A stretch of DNA of 64,000 nucleotides, taken from the NCBI GenBank assembly GCA_036261625.1, contig DATAKL010000057.1, positions 256,482 to 320,481 of the forward strand. The letters run 5' to 3'. The DNA comes from JAAXKN01 sp036261625. Its GTDB lineage: Bacteria; Bacteroidota; Ignavibacteria; Ignavibacteriales; SURF-24. The position numbers were made by a program, and so were the translations under genes. This document shows, piece by piece, positions 17,895 through 26,407 of this stretch (within the stretch, counting starts at the first letter, position 1; each line of letters begins with the position of its first letter). Under the pieces are notes generated by a model. The model was not told the DNA's origin, ran no database searches, and saw only the letters and a list, made by a program, of their open reading frames with translations.

Positions 17895-19838
17895 TTATTT
17901 CTCGACAATCATTTTCTTAACTTCAACAAAATTGTTTGCCTTAATCTGGTAGATGTACATCCCGCTTGTGAGTTTTCCGGCATCGAACTGAACTTCGTAG
18001 CTTCCCTGGGATTTCTCTTCATTTACCAGTGTTGCAACTTCCTTACCCAGTATATCGTAAACTTTGATGCTGACAAATGAGTTCTCGGGAATAGAATACT
18101 TTATTACCGTAGAGGGGTTAAATGGATTCGGGTAATTCTGTGAAAGCTGATAGCTCTGAGGATTGGTGTCTTCACCATCCGCCTCATCACCTTCCTTATA
18201 GATGCCAAGCTGATACTGAGCCTTGTTGTCGAAAGATGAAATGATGTTGCCTGCGAGATCTTTCACGTTAACAACAGTTAGTGTGTAAATTCTTCCTTTT
18301 CTGTGCTTTGAAGTTGAAAGAATAACTCCATCCTGCGTGGAATTCATGGTAACGCTTTTGACCGTTATTCCGCCTGAGATAGTGTAGTTTGCCTTGTTCA
18401 GTGCCTCAGAGGGAGCAACCTTTTCAGAAAATGTGACGTTAAGCCTCATGGATGATGATAAACTTGCTCCGGTGACTTTCGGGGATGTAACGTCTGTAGT
18501 CGGATTGACAGTTGTTGAAGATGCATATTCATAAGCTCCCATATCATATCCTGTGCCCTGGGGCCTTGCCGTTCCCGAAAGATCAGATGTAATCTCAGAC
18601 AGTTGGCATCCCTTGTCGATGAGCCCTGAGGCTGCCTGCAGACGGTAGTTCCTTTGAGAAGGGTCGACGAATTTAGGATCAGTGCCCCACAGATCGCCCT
18701 GGTAATGCGTTCCCTGGGGAAGTGTGCCGTCGGTATGGTAATAGCTGTTATAGCCTATCTGGAGGCCTCCTGAGGCGGTTTTATCGTCAATGTAGAGCTC
18801 AACGGTATTATTGAAAATATTGTTCTTTACTATGGCGTTCGGGCAGTCGTGCAGTTCAACCGGGTTATCCTGAAAACCGTCAAATGTGTTGTTTTCAACC
18901 TTAAGGTTTTCAATAGGGGTCGATGTGCCTGAGACGTGGCTTCCGTATATATTAAGGCCTCTTAAGGTGTTATAACAAACGTTATTCCTGTATGTGAGAT
19001 CGTTGACCGGAGCAGTAACCTCAGTTACCATTGAAATCTGCTTGTTCAGTGTAGGCTCGCCCATGGCGAATGTGTTATTTTCAATCGTGATGTATGTTGC
19101 AGGTCCCCATGTCTGCACGGCATCCACGTGAGGAGCATTTCCGTTTTCAGGATCGCCCAGCATAATATCATGAATATAGTTATTGCAGATAATGTGCCCC
19201 GTTCCGAAGAACCTGAGGCCCACGGCATCCAGGTTCTGCGGGTTGGTAACAGCCCACTGAACGACACCTGCTATTTCATTTCCCCTTACCACGTTATTGA
19301 CGCCGCAGACAAGAATTCCGGACTGGCCTACGCGTATGATCTTATTGTTCTCAAGCAGGCAGTTGCTTGTAGCTGAGGAAGTAGGGTCGTCGCCGAGCCT
19401 GATCCCTTCGCGGTATGTAATATGAATGTAGTTATTTAGGACTTTTACGTACTGTCCTTTAATGTGGAAGCCTGTTCCGTCAACCCAGCTTGTGCGGCTT
19501 GTTTCAGTTACCTCAAAGCCATCAACTGTAATGTAGCTGGCGATAATGGTAAAACCTTTTGTTACTACACCCGTCCCCAGAGCCTTAAAAACGATAGGGG
19601 AACCCTGGGTTCCGGAAGTGCTGACATTTATTCTTTCGGGGTAGCTTCCCGGAGCCACAAAGCATGTATCTCCCGGAGCCATGGTGTTTGCGGCTTTCTG
19701 GATTGTCTTCCATGGGAGTGTTGTCGATTTTCCTGAATTTGCGTCTGTGCCGTTTGTGGCATTTACATAGTAATTTGAGGCCCAACTGGCCGAAGTCATA
19801 ATAGTTAAAACAAACAGTATAAATAAAATCTTTTTCAT
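17895..19838 (-). CDS. Secreted beta-helix protein with Ig-like and T9SS sorting domains
   Basis: A protein of about 647 residues with a signal peptide (MKKILFILFVLTIMTSASWA), a DUF1565-like start, a long right-handed parallel beta-helix (about 80-435), an SbsA/Ig-like domain (about 455-550), and a C-terminal type IX secretion sorting domain of about 80 residues beginning with NYPNPFNPSTVIKYS. It should be exported across the outer membrane and attached to the cell surface. The frame opens at 19871, but ATG 19838 has AAAGGAG just upstream and starts the signal peptide. It is a paralog of the shorter protein at 15356-16684. A carbohydrate-active role is possible but not shown by any catalytic motif. 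Confidence 0.9.
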   Translation of the reverse strand: MKKILFILFVLTIMTSASWASNYYVNATNGTDANSGKSTTLPWKTIQKAANTMAPGDTCFVAPGSYPERINVSTSGTQGSPIVFKALGTGVVTKGFTIIASYITVDGFEVTETSRTSWVDGTGFHIKGQYVKVLNNYIHITYREGIRLGDDPTSSATSNCLLENNKIIRVGQSGILVCGVNNVVRGNEIAGVVQWAVTNPQNLDAVGLRFFGTGHIICNNYIHDIMLGDPENGNAPHVDAVQTWGPATYITIENNTFAMGEPTLNKQISMVTEVTAPVNDLTYRNNVCYNTLRGLNIYGSHVSGTSTPIENLKVENNTFDGFQDNPVELHDCPNAIVKNNIFNNTVELYIDDKTASGGLQIGYNSYYHTDGTLPQGTHYQGDLWGTDPKFVDPSQRNYRLQAASGLIDKGCQLSEITSDLSGTARPQGTGYDMGAYEYASSTTVNPTTDVTSPKVTGASLSSSMRLNVTFSEKVAPSEALNKANYTISGGITVKSVTMNSTQDGVILSTSKHRKGRIYTLTVVNVKDLAGNIISSFDNKAQYQLGIYKEGDEADGEDTNPQSYQLSQNYPNPFNPSTVIKYSIPENSFVSIKVYDILGKEVATLVNEEKSQGSYEVQFDAGKLTSGMYIYQIKANNFVEVKKMIVEK

Positions 19839-20064
19839 TGGCTCCTTTCCTATCTTTATAATCCTGCTCAAGTTCAGGAAAGAAAGGTGCCATTATTCAT
19901 ACATGAAAAATCGGACTAAAAAGTAACCTTTTGTAAATATTTTAAGTTTAAAACGTGGCTAATATTATCCAACTGGGGTCATATGTCCTACAAATATATA
20001 GATGCTCCGCGGTTATTAAAAACGGAACAGATGATAAATAGCAGGTTTCAAAAGAGGTGAATAA

Positions 20065-20100
20065 CAAAAAAGCAGGCGCTTTTAGGGTGCCTGCTTTTTT
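20065..20100 (-). terminator. Intrinsic terminator of the recombination cassette
   Basis: A 14-bp stem (AAAAAAGCAGGC-type arms with one wobble pair) around a 7-nt loop, with T-runs on both sides so it can work in both directions. It lies 25 bp beyond the stop of the Mgm101-like gene on the minus strand. Confidence 0.85.
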
Positions 20101-20124
20101 GTCAGGATATGTTTTAACTGATTA

Positions 20125-21003
20125 TTAGTGGAAGAGCCCTGAAGATTTAACGGCGTCTCTATAATACTTGAACTCCTTGTTGACAAGCCTTTTGGATTCA
20201 ACAGGCAGTTTATTATAAAGAGGGAATATTTCCTCCCAGTAGTCCTTTATTTCGCCCAGGTTGTTCAGCTTGGGCAGTGTATCCCTTACTGAATCGACCA
20301 GGTTCTGAGGTTCAGCTTCTGCCGCCGGCTCGTTTGGAACTGCCTGTGCCTGCGGCTTTTTCTGCTGCGGAGCTTCATATTTAGGGGTGGGTACAATGCC
20401 TTTTTCGTTCCAGTAAGGATCGGCATCTTTCCTTCTCCACTGTGCCTTTGTTTCGGTTTTGCCGGTCTGGCGGTCTTTTACCTCCACGAAGACCTTTACG
20501 GCGTATTTTTTTACCCAGTCGCGTCCATAGGCCGGCTGCCACAATTCCTTGGCGATTCCCAGATCCTTGCAGCATCTGACCAGGCAGTCGCTTTTTGCAG
20601 CCTCATAGACACTTGCCCAGCTGGTATTTCTGTTGTTTTCAAAGTAGTCATGTTCGCCTAAGGCACGGCTTACAAAGCAACCTCTTACATAAAGTGAACC
20701 GTCGAAGCAGAGCGTATTGCCTATCTTTGAGATCGAGTGCTGAATAAGCGCCCACTGACCGATTCCGAAGATGGAATTCAGCTTTTCGCGGTAAAAGACC
20801 TGCGGATAATAGATCAGTCCGTCGGGGCGTATTTCCACGTCTTCAGGGTTCAGAGGCGCTTCAAGAGCTTTCTGCTCCTTTTCAGTAACTGTTAGAAGGC
20901 TTGCCTTCTGGTACATATTACTGAACGGGGTAAGATTTGAAGCCTCAGTTTCGGCAAAGTTCTGCGTATTGTTCTGTTCATAGCTTGAAAGAGCATTTTC
21001 CAT
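20125..21003 (-). CDS. Mgm101/Rad52-type single-strand annealing protein
   Basis: A 292-residue protein whose residues 48-170 match the core of yeast mitochondrial Mgm101, a Rad52-like annealing protein: LNPEDVEIRPDGLIYYPQ, then GEHDYFE, and SDCLVRCCKDLGIAKELW. Related proteins occur in phages as recombinases that anneal single-stranded DNA. The C-terminal 100 residues are charged and rich in Pro, Gln and Ala (about 205-235), then helical. The start ATG is preceded by AGGAGAAAG. The Gp157-like gene ends 22 nt upstream on the same strand and a strong terminator follows, so the two form a closed two-gene unit. No phage structural, integrase or lysis genes are nearby. The family call is firm; a present-day function in the host is inference. 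Confidence 0.88.
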   Translation of the reverse strand: MENALSSYEQNNTQNFAETEASNLTPFSNMYQKASLLTVTEKEQKALEAPLNPEDVEIRPDGLIYYPQVFYREKLNSIFGIGQWALIQHSISKIGNTLCFDGSLYVRGCFVSRALGEHDYFENNRNTSWASVYEAAKSDCLVRCCKDLGIAKELWQPAYGRDWVKKYAVKVFVEVKDRQTGKTETKAQWRRKDADPYWNEKGIVPTPKYEAPQQKKPQAQAVPNEPAAEAEPQNLVDSVRDTLPKLNNLGEIKDYWEEIFPLYNKLPVESKRLVNKEFKYYRDAVKSSGLFH

Positions 21004-21025
21004 AGTTTCTTTCTCCTAATGGTTA

Positions 21026-21544
21026 TTACCCGATTATAAGGTTATTTTTCTCAATTATTTCGCAGCCGAGCGGAACCAATCCGGTTGCCTTGAAATATTT
21101 TTTTACTTCCTCTTTTTTAAGTTCACGTGAGTGCCTTACAAGCTGAGGACAAGCTTTTTCGAGTTCTTCGAGATCCAGCACTTCATCGGTCAGAACATGC
21201 GAGGATTTCCGCCAGCTTATCCTGAGCGTCCCGAAATCGGCATTTTCGCCTTCAGGAATAAACGCTTTGAGCGTCTTTTTTACAGATTCACCCTTTTTCT
21301 GGAGCCTGTTTTGAACGGTCTGAAGCCGCTTGATCTCTTTTTTTACCATCTCTTCCATATCCGAGCAGTAAAGATTATACTGTGCCAGGCCATATATGAG
21401 GTCCGAGCGTGAGTGAGTAAGCGTTTCCAGCTTTTCACGGATTTCAGGCAGCAGTTCCCCGGTTTCCTCTGAATAGCTCGAGTCACTGTCGAGCAGGCCC
21501 TGAATATCCTGATCAATCTGAAAAAGTTTGAAAGTATCGCTCAT
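21026..21544 (-). CDS. Gp157-like phage protein (siphovirus Gp157 family)
   Basis: A 172-residue, largely alpha-helical protein. It follows the layout of the siphovirus Gp157 family: an acidic N-terminal segment with DEETGE-like sequence (SEETGE, 25-30), a long coiled coil (about 35-97, including IKRLQTVQNRLQKKGESV), then a beta segment (FGTLRISWRKSSHVL, 104-118) and the end KATGLVPLGCEIIEKNNLII. In phages this family commonly sits beside single-strand annealing proteins, as it does here with the Mgm101-like gene 22 nt downstream. Its biochemical role is not established in the family. The assignment rests on layout and motif similarity by eye. Confidence 0.75.
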   Translation of the reverse strand: MSDTFKLFQIDQDIQGLLDSDSSYSEETGELLPEIREKLETLTHSRSDLIYGLAQYNLYCSDMEEMVKKEIKRLQTVQNRLQKKGESVKKTLKAFIPEGENADFGTLRISWRKSSHVLTDEVLDLEELEKACPQLVRHSRELKKEEVKKYFKATGLVPLGCEIIEKNNLIIG

Positions 21545-22138
21545 ATCTTTTTACCTTTTCCTTTCTTTGTTCCATCTGCAAAATTCATCTGATTTTTCAT
21601 CCTGTCCGGTTATGAATATAGCGACGGAGATTTTGAAATAAAAACCATAATTTTGTCCGAAAAGTTCATATTTTGAAGCATTTTCGCGGGAAAATAGGGG
21701 AAATATTTGTCTCCTTTCTCCCCTGAAAAAGCCTCTTTTTACGCCAAAAAAGGCACCTGGTCTGCCCTGAAAATTACTGCCGGAAAAGACCGGAAAGTGC
21801 CCGTAAAAAGGGATGATTTATAAGCTGGCATGATTATGGTTTTATTTTACTGATGTCTATAAAAACAGAGAAAATAAACTAAGCTAATTCTCCGGGTTTA
21901 TTGACTTACATCCTTTATATTTTTAACTTAGAAAGCATAAAATGCTTTGCTCTGGGCGGATTTGAAACTTTTGCTTTTATGTTGCAGCCAGCCATGACGT
22001 GATGCCTTATGTTATACCCGTTTGTATGTGAATGTTTGATCCGGAAAAGATGAGCCCGCCTTAAATTGATCAAGACTAATACAATTTTAGCTGACAATAA
22101 TGATTTTATCTGAAAGAACTGTAATTTTGCGGGGCTCT
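21545..22138. other. Intergenic region between divergent Gp157-like and OmpA genes
   Basis: About 590 bp without a supportable gene. It must hold the promoters for both divergent units. A TTGACT box at 21901 with TAACTT about 17 bp later is a weak promoter candidate for the + side. A perfect 7-bp hairpin AAAGCAT/ATGCTTT with an AAA loop lies at 21932-21948. I see no integration site, tRNA or repeat array. Confidence 0.5.
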
Positions 22139-23269
22139 ATGAAATTAAAACTGTTTGCAGCATTAGCATTTATGGTGCTTATGGCTCATGAGACTTCTGC
22201 CCAGCTGGCGCAGAACAGCTGGAGTTACGCCTTCGGTGTTGCTTATCCCCGGTACATTACTTCCGGAATTTCTCCAAGTGAATATAATTACGGCCTGTTC
22301 CACTCTTTCCAGAGAAATTTCTCGGAGCACGTAGGCCTCAGGCTCTCGGGCAATTATAACCGTCTTCAGGGAAAAATAGGAACAACAGAGGAGAAAACAG
22401 ACCTTGTAAGCGGAAACCTCGACCTGTTTTACTATCTTGCCCCCTGCGAACCTGTTTCCCCTTATATCCTTGTCGGTGCAGGAGGATTCATTTTCAAGGT
22501 TAGTGATCCGGTAAGTCCTGGCCTGTCAAACAAATTCTTAAAGGATTACCAGATCAATTTCGGAGCTGGCGCTGAATGGTTCTTAAGTGAGGACTGGCGT
22601 CTGGAGACTGAATTTGATTACAATACCCCTGCTACAAGCAGGATTGACGGTCTTACTACCGGCAGCAATAACGGACTCCTCGGTGGTCCTTACGATACCT
22701 ATGCTGTCTTCCGCCTGGGCATTGTTTACTACTTCTCAAAAGGGGACCCTTCAAAACTCTGCGATTTGTACAGCGGACTTGCAAAGGAAACCCCGGAGAT
22801 AGACTACGACCGCATTGAGAGCATAATTAAAAAATATCAGACTAAGCCTGTTGAGCAGACGGCAGTAGATTACGACAGAATTGAGGATATTGTAAAAAGG
22901 AATCAGAAAGTTGTAACGCAGGAGACCAGGGCAAACTGGCAGCTCGTAGGAGTGACATTTGCTTTGGGAAGTGCAAAGTTTAAGACGGAAGCTTACCCGA
23001 TCCTTTATAATGCAGCACTGATGCTTCTGCAGAACCCTGATCTGAAGGTTGAAATACAGGGCTATACAGACGATACCGGCTCCGATACGTATAACCTCAA
23101 CCTTTCACTCAAAAGAGCCAACGCTGTAAAGGATTACCTCGTTGCTCACGGTGTTCAGGCAAACAGACTGACCGCAGTAGGACTGGGCTCTCAGAACCCT
23201 GTCGGCAGCAACAAGAGCGCCAAGGGCAGGGTACTCAATCGCAGGATAGAATTTAAGATTTTAAATTGA
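22139..23269 (+). CDS. OmpA-family outer-membrane protein
   Basis: A protein of about 376 residues with a signal peptide (MKLKLFAALAFMVLMAHETSAQ), an eight-stranded beta-barrel-like region with alternating aromatic residues (about 30-205), a linker with two DYDRIE-type repeats (about 222-268), and a C-terminal OmpA-like peptidoglycan-binding domain (about 270-376, with VEIQGYTDDTGSDTYN and LSLKRANAVKDYLV). It anchors the outer membrane to peptidoglycan. The frame opens at 22100, but ATG 22139 begins the signal peptide. A strong terminator follows at 23304, so it is probably transcribed alone. The DYDRIE linker repeats are unusual but their role is unknown. Confidence 0.9.
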   Translation: MKLKLFAALAFMVLMAHETSAQLAQNSWSYAFGVAYPRYITSGISPSEYNYGLFHSFQRNFSEHVGLRLSGNYNRLQGKIGTTEEKTDLVSGNLDLFYYLAPCEPVSPYILVGAGGFIFKVSDPVSPGLSNKFLKDYQINFGAGAEWFLSEDWRLETEFDYNTPATSRIDGLTTGSNNGLLGGPYDTYAVFRLGIVYYFSKGDPSKLCDLYSGLAKETPEIDYDRIESIIKKYQTKPVEQTAVDYDRIEDIVKRNQKVVTQETRANWQLVGVTFALGSAKFKTEAYPILYNAALMLLQNPDLKVEIQGYTDDTGSDTYNLNLSLKRANAVKDYLVAHGVQANRLTAVGLGSQNPVGSNKSAKGRVLNRRIEFKILN

Positions 23270-23303
23270 TATATTTAATGAAATACATTTTATGAGATTT
23301 CTT

Positions 23304-23332
23304 AAGGGTTACACAAATTGTAACCCTTTTTT
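23304..23332 (+). terminator. Intrinsic terminator after the OmpA gene
   Basis: Perfect 9-bp stem AAGGGTTAC/GTAACCCTT with a 7-nt loop, running into six T. It lies inside the longest open frame of the next gene, which argues for the later start used there. Confidence 0.88.
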
Positions 23333-23339
23333 ATGTGAA

Positions 23340-24641
23340 ATGATAAAGAAGATATTTTACTTAATACTCCTGACTTCAGGAATCCTGCGAGCACAGACCA
23401 TCACTTTCGATGAGTTTCTAACCATAAGCAAGGGTTCTCTGAACCGCAATGCCCTGCTCGAAATTAAAGATATATTCCCTGCAAAGTTTGCCATTACTGC
23501 ACTCGATTATGCCGACTTTTCAGGAGACGGTAAAAACGACCTGGCTATTGCTGTAAGACCCCTGGCCAGGCACGATAAGACAATTTATGTCTACATGTTC
23601 TGCGATTCTCTAAGCCGTTATGTGCTTGTGCATGCAGATACAATGAAGTTCTATGAACTACCGATTGAAATCGGTTTCAGCATTAATAATAAGGTCTGCT
23701 ATATAACGCAGAAAGTTGAAGATAAAAGCTGGGCTATAACCGGATACTCCTTCCTCAGGAATGAGCTTGCCCTTGTGGACTATTACAGAACTCATGTAAG
23801 GCCCTTAAACAGGAAAACCGATATCGGAGAGGAACGCTATAATAACTATAAAAACCTTCAGGCTTTTACAGGTTATTATAACGTCAACACTCTAAATGAA
23901 TACAAGAAAACGAAGTATTTTTATCATCCGGTCTACCGCTTAAAAAGAAATGTATATCCCGGATATGCCAGAAGCGTTGGAATTGATAAGGGCTGGCTCT
24001 GGGAGGAAGACTCCAAACCGGGAGCGGGCCAGTCCTGGGGACAGGTTACCTTTTCAGATGATTATTCGCAGAAGGATGATCCTGAACTGATAATCGACAT
24101 CGACTTAAACAGTGAATTCTTAACGCAGGCTGATTCACTGGGCATGGATGAGATTAATATCTGCTTCGACCGCTCGGCTGAAAGGCTCATTAAAGGGGCA
24201 ACCAGGAGGGGTGACAAGTTCCGGGAATCTTTAGATGAGGACGCGGCCAGGATAAATGTTCAGTTTAACCTCAGCGATCCCTCTCAGGCAAGGCTTACAA
24301 ACACGATCGGGAGTAATTACAGGGTTAACAGGGCCGCTGATATTAAAATTGCGCCAAAGCTTGAAGACGGGCGGTTCACCTTCAGGCTGAGCCTGCCTTT
24401 GGAAATGCTGAACCTCCCCGGATCAATGAGCGAAGTAGGCACCTTCATTTCTATGGCCTTTAAGGCGAAAGACGGCCGCGACATCCTGCTTAAGGATTCA
24501 GACGGGGACTATGATGACCCGTCCTCCTATGCAAGGATGATTTTTCTTGGTGAAGGGGAGTTCTACGGGTCTGTTGATAATAACAAATTCGGTGAACTCA
24601 TAAAAAAGCTCATCCGGAACGGGATACTGCTTAAAGAATAA
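23340..24641 (+). CDS. Secreted protein of unknown function with FG-GAP-like motif
   Basis: A protein of about 433 residues that I do not recognise. Residues 1-19 (MIKKIFYLILLTSGILRAQ) form a signal peptide with no lipobox. Near residue 58 the sequence DYADFSGDGKNDLAIAV matches the calcium-binding FG-GAP/VCBS style repeat, present once. A second half (about 200-430) is rich in beta-strand-like segments, such as LIIDIDLNSEFL and FTFRLSLPLEML, and could be a carbohydrate-binding sandwich, but this is a guess. There is no T9SS tail. The start at 23340 is chosen because the open frame upstream lies in the OmpA terminator. It is followed by the pyr operon after about 200 bp. Confidence 0.6.
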   Translation: MIKKIFYLILLTSGILRAQTITFDEFLTISKGSLNRNALLEIKDIFPAKFAITALDYADFSGDGKNDLAIAVRPLARHDKTIYVYMFCDSLSRYVLVHADTMKFYELPIEIGFSINNKVCYITQKVEDKSWAITGYSFLRNELALVDYYRTHVRPLNRKTDIGEERYNNYKNLQAFTGYYNVNTLNEYKKTKYFYHPVYRLKRNVYPGYARSVGIDKGWLWEEDSKPGAGQSWGQVTFSDDYSQKDDPELIIDIDLNSEFLTQADSLGMDEINICFDRSAERLIKGATRRGDKFRESLDEDAARINVQFNLSDPSQARLTNTIGSNYRVNRAADIKIAPKLEDGRFTFRLSLPLEMLNLPGSMSEVGTFISMAFKAKDGRDILLKDSDGDYDDPSSYARMIFLGEGEFYGSVDNNKFGELIKKLIRNGILLKE

Positions 24642-24800
24642 TTTGCAGGAAGAATAATTTACAGGGGCTTCTTAAATTCCCCCCTTTACTTTTAAAAAAA
24701 ATTGTCATAAGTTACCGCGAAGAGATTTCTTTTAATTTTATCCTGTGAGGTAAAAAAGGTGGTACGAAAACTATTACATATTAAAAACAACTTGGGAGAA

Positions 24801-24836
24801 CCTCCGCGACCTGTTAAATGCAGCCGGTCAAGGAGG
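24801..24836 (+). promoter_or_regulatory. pyr leader hairpin covering the pyrR ribosome binding site
   Basis: CCTCC (24801-24805) pairs with GGAGG (24832-24836), and GACC (24808-24811) with GGTC (24826-24829), separated by a GC/AA internal loop. GGAGG is part of AAGGAGG, the Shine-Dalgarno site of pyrR. Six T follow immediately, so the structure also resembles an intrinsic terminator. An alternative small hairpin pairs GGAG (24795-24798) with the CTCC arm. In other bacteria PyrR controls pyr mRNA by attenuation or by blocking translation, so this is a candidate target, but a classic PyrR binding motif was not found. Confidence 0.5.
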
Positions 24837-24847
24837 ATTTTTTGTAT

Positions 24848-25393
24848 ATGAACATAAAAGCCAAAATTATTGACCAGGAAGGGATGAACCGTACGGTTAC
24901 ACGCCTTGCACACGAGATACTGGAGAGGAATAAGGGTACAAAAAATCTGGTGCTGATCGGAATGAGAACGCGCGGGGAGTTTATTTCCAGAAGACTGCTG
25001 GAAAAGATCAGGGAAATAGATCACTCAGAGCCTCCTTTCGGTGTGCTGGATATAACACTCTACAGGGATGACTTCCGCAAGAGACTTAAACAGCCCCAGG
25101 TCTCGGTTACAAATATTACTTCTGACATCAATGAAAAAGACGTCGTCTTAATTGATGACGTCCTTTATACGGGAAGGACCGTCAGAAGCGCCATGGACGC
25201 TCTCATGGACCTGGGGCGCCCCTCGACAATACAGCTCTGCGTCTTAGTTGACCGGGGGCACCGTGAGCTTCCCATCCGGGCTGACTTTACAGGGAAGAAT
25301 ATTCCCACTTCCATCAATGAGGAAGTAAAAGTAAAAATGAAAGAAATAGACGATGAAGATGCCGTCTATTTGATTGATATTTCGAAAGAGTAG
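24848..25393 (+). CDS. pyrR: Bifunctional pyr operon regulator / uracil phosphoribosyltransferase
   Basis: A protein of about 181 residues very close to Bacillus PyrR throughout. The PRPP-binding motif reads VVLIDDVLYTGRTVRSAMDAL (about 98), and the family strings DITLYRDD and LVDRGHRELPIRADFTGKNIPTS are present. It binds pyr mRNA in response to UMP and has weak uracil phosphoribosyltransferase activity. It heads a pyrR-pyrB-pyrC operon. ATG 24848 matches the N-terminus of known PyrR proteins but is 11 nt from AAGGAGG; a TTG at 24842 would have ideal 5-nt spacing, so the exact start is uncertain. The binding site is folded into the hairpin at 24801-24836. Confidence 0.95.
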   Translation: MNIKAKIIDQEGMNRTVTRLAHEILERNKGTKNLVLIGMRTRGEFISRRLLEKIREIDHSEPPFGVLDITLYRDDFRKRLKQPQVSVTNITSDINEKDVVLIDDVLYTGRTVRSAMDALMDLGRPSTIQLCVLVDRGHRELPIRADFTGKNIPTSINEEVKVKMKEIDDEDAVYLIDISKE

Positions 25394-25403
25394 TTTTCAC
25401 AAT

Positions 25404-25430
25404 GGCGAAACGGTGTTTCGCCTTTTTTTT
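25404..25430 (+). terminator. Intrinsic terminator or attenuator between pyrR and pyrB
   Basis: Perfect 8-bp stem GGCGAAAC/GTTTCGCC with a GGT loop followed by eight T, 10 bp after the pyrR stop and 38 bp before pyrB. A full terminator inside an operon suggests attenuation, as in the Bacillus pyr operon, where terminators separate the first genes. A short competing pairing (CGAAA at 25383 with TTTCG at 25416) is possible. Confidence 0.85.
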
Positions 25431-25468
25431 GACAAAACCAATTTTGAAAATTAAAGAGAGAATATTAC

Positions 25469-26407
25469 ATGCCTTTATCAAGCAGACATCTACTGGGTTT
25501 ACAGGGTGTTCCAAAGGAAGATATACAGCTCATTTTAGATACGGCCGTCACTTTCAGGGAAGTGCTCGAGCGTCCCATTAAAAAGGTCCCTACGCTCCAG
25601 GGCAAGACTGTTGTAAATCTTTTCTTTGAAAACTCCACCCGCACGAGAATTTCATTTGAACTGGCGCAGAAACGCCTTTCGGCCGATACGGTCAACTTTT
25701 CCACTTCAACAAGCAGTACAAAAAAAGGGGAGACCTTTAAGGATACTGTAAAGAACATTGAAGCAATGAAGGTTGACATGATCGTAGTGCGCCATCAGTC
25801 TGCCGGAGTGCCCCAGTTTCTGACCAGGATTTCAGATGCAAATATCATCAATGCCGGCGACGGCGCCCATGAGCACCCGACACAGGCACTTCTCGATATG
25901 TATTCAATAAGAGAGAAGTTCGGACATCTGGAAGGCCTCAGGGTCTGTATCGTTGGCGACATAGCTCACAGCCGTGTTGCACTTTCAAACATTTTCGGCC
26001 TTAAGGCCATGGGTGCCGAGGTCTCACTATGCGGACCTTTGACCATGATACCGAGGGACATCGAAAAGCTTGGCGTAAAGGTGATACATGATATAGACCA
26101 GGCAATTAGGGAAAATGACGTACTGAACGTTCTTAGAATTCAGCTGGAGCGCCAGGCAGGAGGCCTCTTCCCCAGCTTAAGGGAATACCACAACTATTTC
26201 GGTATTACTTCTGAAAGACTCGAGAAAAATGGTAAGGAGGATATTGTAATACTCCACCCGGGACCTATCAACCGCGGGGTTGAAATATCCTCGGAGGTTG
26301 CAGACGGCCCTTATCAGATAATTTTAGATCAGGTAACAAACGGTGTGGCCGTAAGAATGGCCGTGCTCTACTTATTAGGAACATTAAACAAGGCGGATGG
26401 AAGATGA
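25469..26407 (+). CDS. pyrB: Aspartate carbamoyltransferase catalytic subunit
   Basis: A 312-residue enzyme that condenses carbamoyl phosphate with aspartate to carbamoyl aspartate, the second step of pyrimidine synthesis. The carbamoyl-phosphate loop ENSTRTRISFE (about 53), the HPTQALLDMYSI motif (about 135) and the C-terminal HPGPINRGVEIS are all intact. Length is typical of the catalytic chain. No regulatory chain gene (pyrI) is present here. It overlaps pyrC by 4 bp (ATGA). An internal terminator stands between pyrR and this gene. Confidence 0.97.
   Translation: MPLSSRHLLGLQGVPKEDIQLILDTAVTFREVLERPIKKVPTLQGKTVVNLFFENSTRTRISFELAQKRLSADTVNFSTSTSSTKKGETFKDTVKNIEAMKVDMIVVRHQSAGVPQFLTRISDANIINAGDGAHEHPTQALLDMYSIREKFGHLEGLRVCIVGDIAHSRVALSNIFGLKAMGAEVSLCGPLTMIPRDIEKLGVKVIHDIDQAIRENDVLNVLRIQLERQAGGLFPSLREYHNYFGITSERLEKNGKEDIVILHPGPINRGVEISSEVADGPYQIILDQVTNGVAVRMAVLYLLGTLNKADGR

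Noticed and set aside
24759..24767. T-box-like string GGTGGTACG upstream of pyrR
   Set aside because: Only the short core agrees; the rest of the T-box leader, including specifier stem and antiterminator pairing, is absent, and pyr genes are not T-box targets.
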